Source: Buttiauxella agrestis
Lineage (GTDB): Bacteria > Pseudomonadota > Gammaproteobacteria > Enterobacterales > Enterobacteriaceae
Direction: 5' to 3'
Length of the DNA: 64,000 nucleotides
NCBI RefSeq assembly: GCF_900446255.1
Contig: NZ_UIGI01000001.1
Coordinates: 2,382,763-2,446,762, forward strand
Each line of letters opens with the position of its first letter. The stretch's first letter is position 1. Under the pieces are notes generated by a model that made no database searches, was not told where the DNA came from, and saw only the letters and a list, made by a program, of their open reading frames with translations. A program made the position numbers and the translations under genes. Shown here piece by piece: positions 31,366 to 39,679 of this stretch.

Positions 31366-31865
31366 TGAGTATTCTGGTGTTGGGCATAGGCAATTTATTG
31401 TTGGGTGACGAAGCGATAGGCGTGCGAATCGTCGAGGCGCTTGAGCAACGCTATCTGCTGCCACCGCACGTTGAAGTGCTCGATGGCGGCACCTCGGGCA
31501 TGGACCTGATGGACGTGATGGCGAATCGCGACCATTTGATTGTCGCCGATGCGGTACTCACCGGGGACGAGCCTGGGAGTGTCGTGGTGCTTCGTGATGA
31601 TGAAATCCCGGCGATGTTTACCCGCAAGGTTTCGCCTCATCAGCTTGGGCTTGCCGATGTGCTGATGGCGCTGCGCCTGACCGATGAGTTCCCGGCAAAA
31701 CTGACGTTGGTTGGCGTGGTGCCACAGACCCTGGCGCCGGGAATTGCTTTGTCGCCGGTCGTGCGTCAGGCGATTGAACCTGCGTTGCAGCAAATTATGG
31801 CGGCGTTGCACGCCGAGGGCGTGAGCATGATTAGTGCGGAGGTGTCAGATGTTGCCGGGCATTAA
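31365..31865 (+). CDS. hybD: Hydrogenase-2 maturation endopeptidase HybD
   Basis: Nickel-dependent endopeptidase of family M52, 166 residues, that cleaves the C-terminal extension of HybC. The nickel ligands known in E. coli HybD (Glu16, Asp62, His93) are matched by Glu16 (LLGDEAIG), Asp62 (VADAV) and His92 (SPHQLG). Start and hybC stop share one base (TGATG), so translation is coupled; the GTG one codon earlier is less likely. Confidence 0.95.
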   Translation: MSILVLGIGNLLLGDEAIGVRIVEALEQRYLLPPHVEVLDGGTSGMDLMDVMANRDHLIVADAVLTGDEPGSVVVLRDDEIPAMFTRKVSPHQLGLADVLMALRLTDEFPAKLTLVGVVPQTLAPGIALSPVVRQAIEPALQQIMAALHAEGVSMISAEVSDVAGH

Positions 31866-32343
31866 CGGGTTTACGCACGACCCCTCCACTTTGCTCGAAG
31901 ACGCGTTTCAGGCCGTCGCGCAGAAACAAATGCGCCAGTTGCCATTTTATCGGGCGCATATTCCTGTTAGAGCCTGCTGTTTTCAGCTGTTCGAGCATCA
32001 ATGGCTGGGCAGCATGCTGACGCCCTGGATGCTCAGTTTAATGGTGTTACCAGGGCCAGGTCAGGTGTGGCCGATGCGCATCGTGGGGGAAAAACTGGCG
32101 CTTATACTTCCCTGCGGCAATGTTCGTTTTACCGTCGGGGAAATGGACGGTTGTGGGCAATATCTGGCTGCTTCGCTGATGTCACCCCTGGAAAAACAGC
32201 TCTCTGTGGACACGATGATCATGCTCGCGGAGCAGACCGCCAGAATGGCGCTGTCATTGCCGGTGGTGGATAGCACTCAGCCTGAAAATCCAGGGCGCAG
32301 GGCTTTTTTCCGTATGCCAGTCGGGAGTCCCGAAGGTGCATGA
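31849..32343 (+). CDS. hybE: Hydrogenase-2 assembly chaperone HybE
   Basis: Tat-proofreading chaperone, 164 residues (E. coli HybE 162), thought to hold the HybO/HybC precursors until cofactors are inserted. Conserved segments include LFEHQWLGSMLTPWMLSL near residue 50 and VGEMDGCGQYLAASLMSPL near 97. GGAGG at 31838-31842 lies six bases before the ATG at 31849, which decides this start over the in-frame GTG at 31834. It overlaps hybD by 17 bases and hybF by 8 bases. Confidence 0.92.
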   Translation: MLPGINGFTHDPSTLLEDAFQAVAQKQMRQLPFYRAHIPVRACCFQLFEHQWLGSMLTPWMLSLMVLPGPGQVWPMRIVGEKLALILPCGNVRFTVGEMDGCGQYLAASLMSPLEKQLSVDTMIMLAEQTARMALSLPVVDSTQPENPGRRAFFRMPVGSPEGA

Positions 32344-32677
32344 ACTCAGCCTCTGTCTCAATATGGTGGAGCTCATCGAGCAACAGGCAAGGCTGCACGG
32401 CGCACAAAAAGTGACGCAGGTGTGGCTGGAGCTTGGGGCGCTGGCCTGCATTGAAGAGCAGGCGCTGCGCTTTAGTTTTGCCAGTGCCACTCGCGGCACG
32501 CTGGCAGAAAACAGTGAGCTTCGCCTTAGTCATCTTCCTGCTTTGGCGTGGTGCTGGGATTGCAGTCACAGCGTGCAGATTGAAAAGCACACCAGCCCGT
32601 GTCCGTTGTGCGGGGGTCGCAAGCTGAGTATTGAGACGGGCGAAAGTCTGCGTATTAAACAGCTGGAAATTGAATAA
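32336..32677 (+). CDS. hybF: Nickel-incorporation protein HybF (HypA family)
   Basis: HypA-type nickel metallochaperone, 113 residues as in E. coli HybF, delivering nickel with HypB to the large-subunit precursor. It begins with a GTG codon: only this start keeps the MHE N-terminus, in which His2 is the nickel ligand. The zinc site is made by CWDC near residue 73 and CPLC near 89. It overlaps the end of hybE by eight bases. Confidence 0.94.
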   Translation: MHELSLCLNMVELIEQQARLHGAQKVTQVWLELGALACIEEQALRFSFASATRGTLAENSELRLSHLPALAWCWDCSHSVQIEKHTSPCPLCGGRKLSIETGESLRIKQLEIE

Positions 32678-32698
32678 CCACGCAGCGGAGGAATAAGT

Positions 32699-32935
32699 AT
32701 GTGTATCGGTGTGCCCGCAAAAATTATTGAGGTAGGTGAGGATTGTCATCATTTCGCCAGCGCCGAGGTGTCGGGCGTAACAGTCAAAATCAATATCTCG
32801 CTGGTGTGTGAAGGTTCGCCCCAGGAGTTGGTCGGGCGTTGGGTTTTGCTGCATGTTGGGTTCGCCATGAGCCTGTTGGATGAGCAAGAGGCATTGAACA
32901 CGCTCGAAGCGCTTAAAGCGATGCAGATGGTTTGA
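32699..32935 (+). CDS. hybG: Hydrogenase assembly chaperone HybG (HypC family)
   Basis: HypC-type chaperone, 78 residues (E. coli HybG 82), which with HypD assembles the Fe(CN)2CO group and escorts it to HybC. The essential N-terminal Cys2 is present (MCIGVPAK), as is the conserved C-terminal segment HVGFAMSLLDEQEA. GGAGGAATAAGT precedes the ATG. It has a slightly shorter tail than E. coli. Confidence 0.93.
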   Translation: MCIGVPAKIIEVGEDCHHFASAEVSGVTVKINISLVCEGSPQELVGRWVLLHVGFAMSLLDEQEALNTLEALKAMQMV

Positions 32936-32970
32936 CAGGCAAAGGAAAATAACTTTAAGGAGAACCAAAG

Positions 32971-33558
32971 ATGCGTTTTACAACTAAGACTGTTGTTTCA
33001 CTTTTTGCGCTGTTTCCGGCACTGGCATTGGCTCATACGGGCCAGGATAGTGGGGCGCACCACACTTTAAGTTTCAGTGAAGGTTTTCTCCATCCGCTGA
33101 CCGGAGCCGATCATCTGGTTGTCATGCTGTTGGTCGGTGTCTGGAGCGCCATGAATACCCGGCAATGGTGGCTTGCGCCGCTGGTGTTCGCCTGGCTTTT
33201 ATTGACCGGGGCACTGGCGGGTATGGCCGGTCTTACCCTGAGCGGAACGGAATTTATTGTTGCCACTTCGCTGCTGGGGTTGGGCGTGATGGTGGCGCTG
33301 CAAATGAAGCTCCCTGAAGCAACGGGCGCGTTAGTCATCGGTGCTTTTGCGATTTTCCACGGGCTGGCGCACGGTGCGGAACTCTCGCACTCTTTAGCCG
33401 CGCTTTCAGGGATGGTCCTCGCCACAGCGGGGCTGCATCTGGCGGGGCTTGGCATTGGCTGGCTGTTGATTCGCTCGTCAGTCAAACACGGTGCGTCGCG
33501 TGTGCTGGGTGCTTTCGCATCGTTAATCGGCATCGGACTGCTCGCGGGGATGATCTAA
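32971..33558 (+). CDS. hupE: HupE/UreJ-family membrane protein, probable nickel permease
   Basis: Membrane protein of 195 residues with a cleavable signal peptide (about 21 residues, ending LALAHT) and about six membrane segments. The family motif HPLTGADHL is near residue 41 and a second His-rich segment FHGLAHGAELSH near 130. HupE proteins elsewhere are nickel permeases linked to hydrogenase or urease genes. It follows hybG by 35 bases with AAGGAGAACC before the ATG, so it is probably co-transcribed and supplies nickel to Hyd-2. E. coli K-12 hyb has no such gene. Confidence 0.88.
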   Translation: MRFTTKTVVSLFALFPALALAHTGQDSGAHHTLSFSEGFLHPLTGADHLVVMLLVGVWSAMNTRQWWLAPLVFAWLLLTGALAGMAGLTLSGTEFIVATSLLGLGVMVALQMKLPEATGALVIGAFAIFHGLAHGAELSHSLAALSGMVLATAGLHLAGLGIGWLLIRSSVKHGASRVLGAFASLIGIGLLAGMI

Positions 33559-33630
33559 GGCGTTTAGCCCTTTTCTTTATGAGTTCTTTATGGGCGACTT
33601 TACGGCAAAGCGCCTGAATTTGCAGCAGGC

Positions 33631-33648
33631 TGTCAATATTTGTTGACA
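33631..33648. promoter_or_regulatory. Putative TyrR box before tyrR
   Basis: The palindrome TGTCAA-TATTTG-TTGACA agrees with the TyrR box TGTAAA-N6-TTTACA except at one position in each half, and keeps the outer TGT/ACA. It lies 69 bases before the tyrR start, which fits the autoregulation known in E. coli. Confidence 0.6.
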
Positions 33649-33716
33649 CAGCGCTTCCCGCAGCATGGGAACTGTCTTATCATCCAGAGGTTAATAGCTA
33701 TGAGGATGATATTCCC

Positions 33717-35279
33717 ATGCGTCTTGAAGTCTTTTGTGAAGACCGTCTCGGTCTGACTCGAGAATTACTGGATTTACTGGTACTGCGTAGTATCGATTTA
33801 CGAGGTATCGAAATTGACCCCATCGGGCGAATCTACCTGAATTTTTCTACCCTCGATTTTGATACTTTCAGCAGCCTGATGGCTGAAATTCGTCGCATCC
33901 CGGGAGTGACGGATGTGCGTACCGTGCCGTGGATGCCTTCCGAGCGCGAACATCGTGCGTTAAGCGCCTTGCTTGAAGCGCTACCTGAGCCAGTGCTGTC
34001 GCTGGATATGAAAAGCAAAGTTGAGCTGGCGAACCCGGCGAGCTGTGCACTGTTCGGCCAAAACGAAGACAAGTTGCGTAACCATAACGCCGCGAGCCTG
34101 GTGAACGGTTTTAACTTTATGCGTTGGCTGGAAAGTGCGCCGACGGAATCTCATACCGAACATGTGGTGATTAACGGGCAGAATTTCCTGATGGAAATCA
34201 CGCCGGTTCATCTTGATAGCGAAAACGAAGGCGCGACGTTAGTCGGCGCGGTGGTGATGCTGCGTTCAACCGTCCGCATGGGGCGCCAGCTCCAGAACCT
34301 CTCTAATACCGATGTCGGCGCGTTTAGCCAGATTGTCGCGGTCAGCCCGAAAATGCGCCATGTCGTTGATCAGGCACATAAACTGGCATTGCTGAATGCA
34401 CCACTGCTGATTGTGGGTGATACCGGGACCGGTAAAGATTTGCTGGCTCATGCTTGCCATCTTGGCAGCCCACGGGCGCAGAAACCGTATCTGGCGCTCA
34501 ATTGCGGCTCGATGCCGGATGACGTGGTTGAAAGCGAATTGTTTGGCCATGCGTCAGGCGCATACGCCAATGCCGTCGAAGGTAAAAAGGGCTTCTTTGA
34601 GCAGGCAAACGGTGGCTCGGTTCTGCTGGATGAAATTGGTGAAATGTCGCCGCGCATGCAAACAAAACTGCTGCGTTTCCTCAACGACGGGACATTCCGC
34701 CGCGTGGGTGAGGAGCATGAAGTTCATGTCGATGTGCGCGTGATTTGTGCGACGCAAAAGAACCTGATTGAAATGGTGCAAAAAGGCGAATTCCGTGAAG
34801 ATCTCTATTATCGCCTGAACGTCCTCACTCTGAATTTGCCGCCGTTGCGTGACCGCCCGCAAGATATCATGCCGCTGACCGAGCTGTTTGTGGCCCGTTT
34901 TGCCGATGAACAAGGTGTTCCGCGTCCGAAACTGGCCAATGACTTAAGTAATGTGTTAACGCGTTATGGTTGGCCGGGCAACGTGCGTCAGTTAAAGAAT
35001 GCGATCTACCGCGCATTAACCCAACTGGAAGGGTACGAATTACGTCCGCAAGACATTTTGCTGCCAGATTTTGATACCGCGAGTTTAGTGGTTGGGGAAG
35101 AGGCAATGGAAGGGTCGCTGGATGATATTACCAGCCGCTTTGAGCGTTCGGTGCTCACACAGCTTTATCGTACTTATCCAAGTACGCGCAAGTTGGCTAA
35201 ACGTTTGGGCGTTTCGCACACCGCGATTGCGAACAAATTACGTGAATACGGCCTGAGCCAGCGTAAAACAGAAGAGTAA
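33717..35279 (+). CDS. tyrR: Transcriptional regulator TyrR
   Basis: Regulator of aromatic amino acid synthesis and transport, 520 residues (E. coli 513). Domains in order: ACT domain (about 1-75), PAS domain (about 78-125), AAA+ domain (about 205-440) with Walker A GDTGTGKD and Walker B NGGSVLLDEIGEM, and a C-terminal Fis-type helix-turn-helix (about 483-505, TRKLAKRLGVSHTAIANKL). The sigma-54 contact motif GAFTGA is replaced by SGAYANA, as expected of TyrR, which works with sigma-70. It converges on tpx. Confidence 0.96.
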   Translation: MRLEVFCEDRLGLTRELLDLLVLRSIDLRGIEIDPIGRIYLNFSTLDFDTFSSLMAEIRRIPGVTDVRTVPWMPSEREHRALSALLEALPEPVLSLDMKSKVELANPASCALFGQNEDKLRNHNAASLVNGFNFMRWLESAPTESHTEHVVINGQNFLMEITPVHLDSENEGATLVGAVVMLRSTVRMGRQLQNLSNTDVGAFSQIVAVSPKMRHVVDQAHKLALLNAPLLIVGDTGTGKDLLAHACHLGSPRAQKPYLALNCGSMPDDVVESELFGHASGAYANAVEGKKGFFEQANGGSVLLDEIGEMSPRMQTKLLRFLNDGTFRRVGEEHEVHVDVRVICATQKNLIEMVQKGEFREDLYYRLNVLTLNLPPLRDRPQDIMPLTELFVARFADEQGVPRPKLANDLSNVLTRYGWPGNVRQLKNAIYRALTQLEGYELRPQDILLPDFDTASLVVGEEAMEGSLDDITSRFERSVLTQLYRTYPSTRKLAKRLGVSHTAIANKLREYGLSQRKTEE

Positions 35280-35285
35280 TCAATA

Positions 35286-35306
35286 TGCCCCCGGTTCGCG
35301 GGGGCA
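35286..35306 (+). terminator. Hairpin between tyrR and tpx
   Basis: A 7-base-pair stem of TGCCCCC and GGGGGCA with a 7-base loop lies directly after the tyrR stop and before the end of the convergent tpx gene. There is no T run, but its place between two convergent genes suggests a shared transcription end. Confidence 0.6.
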
Positions 35307-35313
35307 TTCACAC

Positions 35314-35820
35314 TTAAGCCTTCAGAGCTTCCAGTGCTGCGGCATAATCTGGCTCATTAGTGATTTCGTTCACTAACTCGCTGAATACCACTTCGTCTTT
35401 CTCATTGAGAACCACAACAGCGCGAGCCGTCAGGCCTTTCAGTGCGCCTTCAGAAATACCCACACCGTATGCTTGCTGGAACTCTGGATTACGCAGAGTA
35501 GACAGTGTGACAACATTGCTCAGACCTTCTGCGCCGCAGAAGCGAGATTGTGCAAATGGCAGGTCAGCGGAAACACACAGTACAACGGTGTTATCCATCT
35601 CTGTCGCCAGTTGGTTGAATTTGCGCACGGAAGCCGCACAAACGCCGGTATCAATGCTTGGGAAAATGTTCAGGACTTTACGTTTTCCATCGAACTGGCT
35701 CAAAGTAACATCAGAGAGATCTTTTGCTACCAGAGAGAAGGCTTCAGCTTTGTTGCCAGCTTGTGGGATCTGACCTGCAACCGCTACAGGGTTGCCCTGG
35801 AAATGAACGATTTGTGACAT
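35314..35820 (-). CDS. tpx: Thiol peroxidase Tpx
   Basis: Atypical two-cysteine peroxiredoxin, 168 residues as in E. coli, reducing lipid and alkyl hydroperoxides with thioredoxin. The peroxidatic Cys61 lies in [10 protein letters not shown] and the resolving Cys95 in SRFCGAEG, both at the E. coli positions. It converges on tyrR and is divergent from ycjG, with 149 bases between the starts. Confidence 0.97.
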   Translation of the reverse strand: MSQIVHFQGNPVAVAGQIPQAGNKAEAFSLVAKDLSDVTLSQFDGKRKVLNIFPSIDTGVCAASVRKFNQLATEMDNTVVLCVSADLPFAQSRFCGAEGLSNVVTLSTLRNPEFQQAYGVGISEGALKGLTARAVVVLNEKDEVVFSELVNEITNEPDYAAALEALKA

Positions 35821-35969
35821 GTTTGATTTTCCTGTTTACATATAATTAACGCCGCCCACAGTGTATGTCAGTATTCATCGTCTGAATATAAAAAACTGAT
35901 ACTGCAAGTAAAAGTGTTCTCTGGCTATACTCTGGCAACGATAAAAACAACGACGACAGGCAAAAAATA

Positions 35970-36935
35970 ATGAGAACAGTCAAGGTTTACCAGGAAGCGT
36001 GGCCGCTCCATACCCCGTTTGTGATTTCACGTGGTACACGCAGCGAAGCGGTGGTTGTGGTGGTCGAATTGGAAGAAGACGGCATTAAAGCGGTGGGCGA
36101 ATGCACCCCGTATCCGCGCTATGGCGAGAGTGTGGAATCGGTGCTGGCGCAAATCACCACGGTGATTCCCCAGTTGGAAAAAGGAATCACGCGTGCCCAA
36201 CTGCAAGATGCGCTGGCGGCGGGTGCCGCGCGTAATGCCATTGATAGCGCATTGTGGGACTTAGAAGCCCGACGCAAACAACGCACGCTGTCTCATATTG
36301 CGGGTGTCGAACTCCCGGAACTGGTGACCACCGCACAAACCGTCGGTATTGCTGAACCTGAACAAATGGCCGCCGCCGCGAAACTGCTGTGGGATAAAGG
36401 CGCGCGCCTGTTAAAGGTTAAAATTGACGACCGACTGATCACCGAGCGCATGGTGGCGATTCGTGCCGCTGTGCCAGAAGCGGTGATTATCGTTGATGCC
36501 AACGAAGCATGGAAAAGTGACGGCCTGGCGGCGCGTTGCCAGTTACTGGCCGATCTGAATGTGGCGATGCTGGAACAGCCGCTGCCTGCCGGGCAGGACA
36601 GTGCGTTGGCGAACTTCATCCATCCATTGCCAATTTGTGCGGATGAGAGCTGCCATACTCGTGAAAGCCTTGCCGGGCTGAAAGGGCGCTACGAAATGGT
36701 GAACGTCAAGCTGGATAAAACCGGTGGTTTGACCGAAGCGTTGGCCTTAACGCAAGCCGCGCGCGAAGCAGGATTTGATGTGATGTTGGGCTGTATGCTG
36801 TGTACGTCGAGAGCTATCGCCGCCGCATTGCCGCTGGCGGCGAAAGTCCGCTTCGCCGATCTCGATGGCCCAACCTGGCTTGCGGTAGACGTTGAACCCG
36901 GTTTGCACTTTGAAACCGGGAAACTTTATCCGTAG
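35970..36935 (+). CDS. ycjG: L-Ala-D/L-Glu epimerase YcjG
   Basis: Enolase-superfamily epimerase of the muconate lactonising subgroup, 321 residues as in E. coli. It interconverts L-Ala-D-Glu and L-Ala-L-Glu during murein peptide recycling. Catalytic lysines lie in LLKVKIDD (near residue 150) and VNVKLDKTGG (near 247), and metal ligands in IIVDANEAW, MLEQPL and CADESCH. The neighbouring mpaA and mppA genes act in the same recycling pathway; mpaA converges with a 5-base gap. Confidence 0.95.
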   Translation: MRTVKVYQEAWPLHTPFVISRGTRSEAVVVVVELEEDGIKAVGECTPYPRYGESVESVLAQITTVIPQLEKGITRAQLQDALAAGAARNAIDSALWDLEARRKQRTLSHIAGVELPELVTTAQTVGIAEPEQMAAAAKLLWDKGARLLKVKIDDRLITERMVAIRAAVPEAVIIVDANEAWKSDGLAARCQLLADLNVAMLEQPLPAGQDSALANFIHPLPICADESCHTRESLAGLKGRYEMVNVKLDKTGGLTEALALTQAAREAGFDVMLGCMLCTSRAIAAALPLAAKVRFADLDGPTWLAVDVEPGLHFETGKLYP

Positions 36936-36940
36936 GGCGG

Positions 36941-37648
36941 TTATTTTTGCCAGTGCAGTAAGCCCATCATGGCATCCAGATACCGCTCACTCGCTTCGTC
37001 AGCCGAGATGGGCGGGAATTCTGCGGTAATACAAGGCAGGTCTAAATCGGCACACCAACTGCCAAATGACCCCGGTGTTTCGTAACCCACGCTGGTCACT
37101 AACGGCAGCGCAAACTCTTTCGCAAGCCATGCGCCAAGCGGGGAGTTATCAGGATCTTCAATACAGCCTAACGGATCGTGGAAAGAGACAATCCATGCAG
37201 GTTGTAACGTATGAATCAGCTGACATAATGCGGCGGTTTCTGGCTCAGAGCCGGGCTTTTTGCCGGTCGATAACACCACGTCGCGTGCGTCGGCGCTGCT
37301 GTTCCAGCGATAAACGGTTTCGCCAGATTTCCAGTTTGCCGCCGGGAAATTACGATTTAAATCCACACCGTTGGCATTGGCGCGTAAACCCAGTTGGCAA
37401 CCGTCAGGATTCACCGCCAGCACAACGTGATGACGGCGGTGTTCGGGTTCCAGGGTGCGCAGTGCGCAAGACAACGTGACCATGGCCGCATTTTCATCGC
37501 CATGCGTGCCTGCAATGATTAAGCCGCTGCGTTGTTCACTCGGGGCGGCCGGGAACCAGATAAGCGGCGCGCCGAACACAGATTTGCCATAACGCTCGGA
37601 GCCTTTCGGCAAATGACCACGTTGTGAACGAGGGCGGTGGGCTGACAT
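36941..37648 (-). CDS. mpaA: Murein peptide amidase MpaA
   Basis: Zinc carboxypeptidase-like enzyme of family M14, 235 residues (E. coli about 242). It cleaves the gamma-D-Glu-meso-diaminopimelate bond of murein tripeptide in the cytoplasm, supplying L-Ala-D-Glu to YcjG. The zinc motif GTHGDEN (HxxE) is near residue 48, with VSFHDPL providing the third ligand and ITAEFP the catalytic Glu near the C-terminus. It has no signal peptide, which fits cytoplasmic action. Confidence 0.94.
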   Translation of the reverse strand: MSAHRPRSQRGHLPKGSERYGKSVFGAPLIWFPAAPSEQRSGLIIAGTHGDENAAMVTLSCALRTLEPEHRRHHVVLAVNPDGCQLGLRANANGVDLNRNFPAANWKSGETVYRWNSSADARDVVLSTGKKPGSEPETAALCQLIHTLQPAWIVSFHDPLGCIEDPDNSPLGAWLAKEFALPLVTSVGYETPGSFGSWCADLDLPCITAEFPPISADEASERYLDAMMGLLHWQK

Positions 37649-37903
37649 AGCATTCCTTAAATCGACTCAAATTTTTAATGCTGATAGTAATAGCAGTGAT
37701 TTAAAAAAAACTCATCTGAAACAATCTCCTGACAGACCCGTTCATCCTTTGCGCCGATATTCACAAAAACCTCACCGGGAGGCGATTTTCGTCACGTTAT
37801 TTATTTTTGTTATTGGCAAAACAGTTGATTGCGTTACATTGTTTGTCTGTCACTGGCGTGAGCGTAGTGCTGGCCCAAACAAAATTATTCATAAGGGTAA
37901 AAC

Positions 37904-39523
37904 ATGAAAAAGCGTTTTTTGACTACTTGTTGCGCATTAGCCATTGCCAGCCTCTTTTCTAATGCCTGGGCGGCGGATGTCCCCGCTGGTACTAAACTCG
38001 CGGCTGACCAAACTCTGGTTCGCCATATTAAAGATGAACCGGCTTCACTTGATCCCGCCAAAGCCGTCGGGTTGCCAGAAATTCAGGTGATCCGTGATTT
38101 GTTTGAAGGCCTGGTTAACCAGAACGAGAAAGGGCAGCTCGAACCCGGTGTCGCCACCAAATGGCAAAGCAACGACAACCGCACCTGGACCTTTACGCTA
38201 CGTGACAACGCGCGCTGGTCTGATGGCTCACCGGTTACCGCACAAGATTTCGTCTATAGCTGGCAGCGTTTGGTTGATCCGAAAAATACCTCGCCATTTG
38301 CCTGGTTTGCCGCCCTTGCTGGCATCAACAACGCACAGGCCATCATTGATGGCAAAATGCCTGCGGATAAACTGGGCGTGACGGCGGTTGATGATAGAAC
38401 GCTGCGGATTAATCTCGATAAGCCCGTACCATATTTCCCGAATCTGACCGCTAACTTCTCGCTCTATCCGGTGCCAAAAGCGGTAGTTGAGAAATTCGGC
38501 AATGACTGGACCAAACCAGGTAACCTGGTCGGCAACGGGGCATATGCGCTCAAAGATCGCATCGTGAACGAAAAACTTGTGGCGGTGCAGAACAAGAATT
38601 ACTGGGATAACAGCAAAACAGTGATCACCGAGGTGACCTTCATTCCTATCAACCAGGAATCTTCAGCCACCAAGCGTTACCTGGCGGGTGACATTGATAT
38701 CACTGAGTCATTCCCGAAAAACCTCTATCAAAAGCTATTGAAAGATATTCCGGGCCAGGTTTATACGCCGCCACAATTGGGCACCTATTATTACGCCTTT
38801 AACACTCAGAAAGGCCCGACGGCTGACGCGCGTGTGCGTCTTGCCCTGAGCATGTCGATTGACCGTCATATCATGGCTGAAAAGGTATTGGGTACGGGTG
38901 AGAAACCGGCGTGGCGCTTTACGCCAGATGTGACGGCGGGCTTTACGCCAGAGCCTTCTCCGTTTGAACAGATGAGCCAGGAAGAAGCCAATGCGCAGGC
39001 TAAAACACTGCTGCAAGCAGCAGGCTATGGTCCGAACAAACCGCTTAAATTAACGCTGCTGTATAACACCTCCGAAAACCATCAGAAGATTGCGATTGCT
39101 GTAGCATCGATGTGGAAGAAAAATCTTGGTGTGGATGTGAAGCTACAAAACCAGGAGTGGAAAACGTACATCGATAGTCGTAACACCGGTAACTTCGATG
39201 TGATTCGTGCATCGTGGGTGGGGGATTACAACGAACCTTCGACGTTCCTGTCGCTGTTAACTTCAACGCACAGCGGTAATATTTCGCGCTTCAACTCCCC
39301 GGAATATGACAAAATTCTGGAGCAGGCAAGCCAGGAAACAACCGATGCCGCGCGTAATAAAGATTACAATCAGGCGGAAAAAATCCTCCAGGAAAAAGCT
39401 CCGATCGCACCGATTTACCAGTACACCAATGGTCGCTTGATCAAGCCATGGCTGAAAGGGTATCCGATTAATAACCCTGAGGATGTGGCTTACAGCCGTA
39501 CCATGTATATCGTGGCACATTAA
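37904..39523 (+). CDS. mppA: Murein tripeptide-binding protein MppA
   Basis: Periplasmic solute-binding protein of family 5, 539 residues (E. coli 537), which binds L-Ala-gamma-D-Glu-meso-Dap and works with the Opp permease. A signal peptide of about 23 residues (MKKRFLTTCCALAIAS...AWA) precedes the mature start ADVPAGTKL. The family signature around YSWQRLVDPK is near residue 116. In K-12 ycjY and pgrR lie between mpaA and mppA; here those genes are absent. A strong terminator follows. Confidence 0.95.
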   Translation: MKKRFLTTCCALAIASLFSNAWAADVPAGTKLAADQTLVRHIKDEPASLDPAKAVGLPEIQVIRDLFEGLVNQNEKGQLEPGVATKWQSNDNRTWTFTLRDNARWSDGSPVTAQDFVYSWQRLVDPKNTSPFAWFAALAGINNAQAIIDGKMPADKLGVTAVDDRTLRINLDKPVPYFPNLTANFSLYPVPKAVVEKFGNDWTKPGNLVGNGAYALKDRIVNEKLVAVQNKNYWDNSKTVITEVTFIPINQESSATKRYLAGDIDITESFPKNLYQKLLKDIPGQVYTPPQLGTYYYAFNTQKGPTADARVRLALSMSIDRHIMAEKVLGTGEKPAWRFTPDVTAGFTPEPSPFEQMSQEEANAQAKTLLQAAGYGPNKPLKLTLLYNTSENHQKIAIAVASMWKKNLGVDVKLQNQEWKTYIDSRNTGNFDVIRASWVGDYNEPSTFLSLLTSTHSGNISRFNSPEYDKILEQASQETTDAARNKDYNQAEKILQEKAPIAPIYQYTNGRLIKPWLKGYPINNPEDVAYSRTMYIVAH

Positions 39524-39540
39524 TTAAATTTTGATTTAAC

Positions 39541-39567
39541 GGCCCTGACTTTCATCAGGGCCTTTTT
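39541..39567 (+). terminator. Rho-independent terminator after mppA
   Basis: A perfect 8-base-pair stem (GGCCCTGA / TCAGGGCC, 6-base loop) is followed directly by five T residues, 17 bases after the mppA stop. This is a classic intrinsic terminator. Confidence 0.92.
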
Positions 39568-39573
39568 GTTTCA

Positions 39574-39672
39574 TCACGAAACAGAAGTGGCGTAACCCCC
39601 GGCAATAAACCAGGTGATAAACACGATTGCGGCCACGATGATGGCTATTGGGAACAAAACGCCAATTTTCAT
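39574..39672 (-). CDS. Predicted 32-residue membrane protein downstream of the diguanylate cyclase gene
   Basis: A small ORF starting MKIGVLFPIA, with one hydrophobic segment (about residues 5-28) and the ending GGYATSVS. The ATG lies 7 bases after the diguanylate cyclase stop on the same strand, with GAGAAG just before it, so translation is probably coupled. I do not recognise the protein. Its length and composition are typical of single-pass inner-membrane microproteins; a role tied to the cyclase is inference from position only. Confidence 0.6.
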   Translation of the reverse strand: MKIGVLFPIAIIVAAIVFITWFIAGGYATSVS

Positions 39673-39679
39673 TTTCTTC

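Noticed and set aside
30925-31464. 179-codon antisense frame across hybC-hybD
   Set aside because: It covers the conserved active-site region of hybC in reverse and has no ribosome site or domain.
32219-32968. 249-codon antisense frame across hybE-hybF-hybG
   Set aside because: Three coupled, recognised hydrogenase maturation genes occupy the other strand.
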